In this document: in pieces, positions 6,229-6,252 of the stretch
How positions within the stretch are numbered: the first letter of the stretch is position 1
Layout of the letters: each line of letters begins with the position of its first letter
Source: Rhizobium sp.
GTDB lineage: Bacteria > Pseudomonadota > Alphaproteobacteria > Rhizobiales > Rhizobiaceae
Assembly: GCA_003501385.1 (NCBI GenBank)
Contig: DNPN01000268.1
Span: 1 to 6,252, forward strand
Reading direction: 5' to 3'
DNA length: 6,252 bases
Made by a program: the position numbers and the translations under genes
The notes under the pieces: generated by a model
The model's database searches: none
Seen by the model: only the letters and a program-made list of their open reading frames with translations
What the model was told of the DNA's origin: nothing

Positions 6229-6252
6229 GGGAAAAGTGGAACCCGCTTTTCC
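6229..6252. repeat. Rhizobial-type inverted repeat, cut by the window end
   Basis: GGAAAAG (6230-6236) and CTTTTCC (6246-6252) form a 7-bp inverted repeat around 'tggaacccg'. The string resembles the 'gggaaaagtgg-aacc-ggttttcc' repeats common between genes in Agrobacterium and Rhizobium (from memory). It reaches the last base of the window, so its full extent cannot be seen. Confidence 0.5.

Noticed and set aside
6017..6252. Small protein gene in the tail of the window
   Set aside because: The only coding similarity is the decayed transposase fragment, which has no start or ribosome binding site and is interrupted by an in-frame stop upstream.

Overview
The window looks like a carbohydrate-utilisation locus from an alphaproteobacterium, most likely Rhizobiaceae (Agrobacterium/Allorhizobium/Rhizobium type). 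This placement is an inference. It rests on the moderately GC-rich coding style, a MalK/UgpC-type sugar ABC ATPase beside intracellular glycosidases and a LacI regulator, an IS6-type transposase scrap, and intergenic palindromes that resemble the repeats scattered through rhizobial genomes.

Four genes lie on the + strand and are probably one transcription unit. (1) Positions 1-522 hold the C-terminal half of a sugar ABC transporter ATPase, cut by the window edge. (2) Positions 562-2787 hold a complete GH95 glycosidase (alpha-L-fucosidase/alpha-L-galactosidase family) with all its known catalytic motifs. (3) Positions 2864-4963 hold a GHL6/GH151-type protein, a putative alpha-L-fucosidase of a second, unrelated fold family with a GATase-like beta-galactosidase trimerisation domain. 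(4) Positions 4976-6016 hold a LacI-family regulator. The gaps are 39, 76 and 12 nt, with no convincing internal promoter or terminator.

Proposed logic (inference): the ABC system imports a fucosylated (or L-galactosylated) oligosaccharide, for example a fragment of plant xyloglucan or root mucilage. The two signal-peptide-less glycosidases trim terminal alpha-L-linked sugars in the cytoplasm, and the LacI protein senses the released sugar or an intermediate. No gene for catabolism of the free sugar is in the window. The permease and binding-protein genes, and the main promoter and operator, presumably lie upstream of position 1.

Positions 6017-6252 hold no intact gene. They are a mosaic of a degenerate IS6-type transposase fragment, an imperfect palindrome that starts exactly where the transposase similarity stops, a long near-perfect hairpin that may terminate transcription, and a final rhizobial-type inverted repeat cut by the window end. 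No RNA genes, CRISPR arrays or complete mobile elements were seen, and I do not see a wholly novel system. The points most worth following are the pairing of two fucosidase families, the threonine at the GH95 specificity position, and the hairpins placed at two ribosome binding sites.
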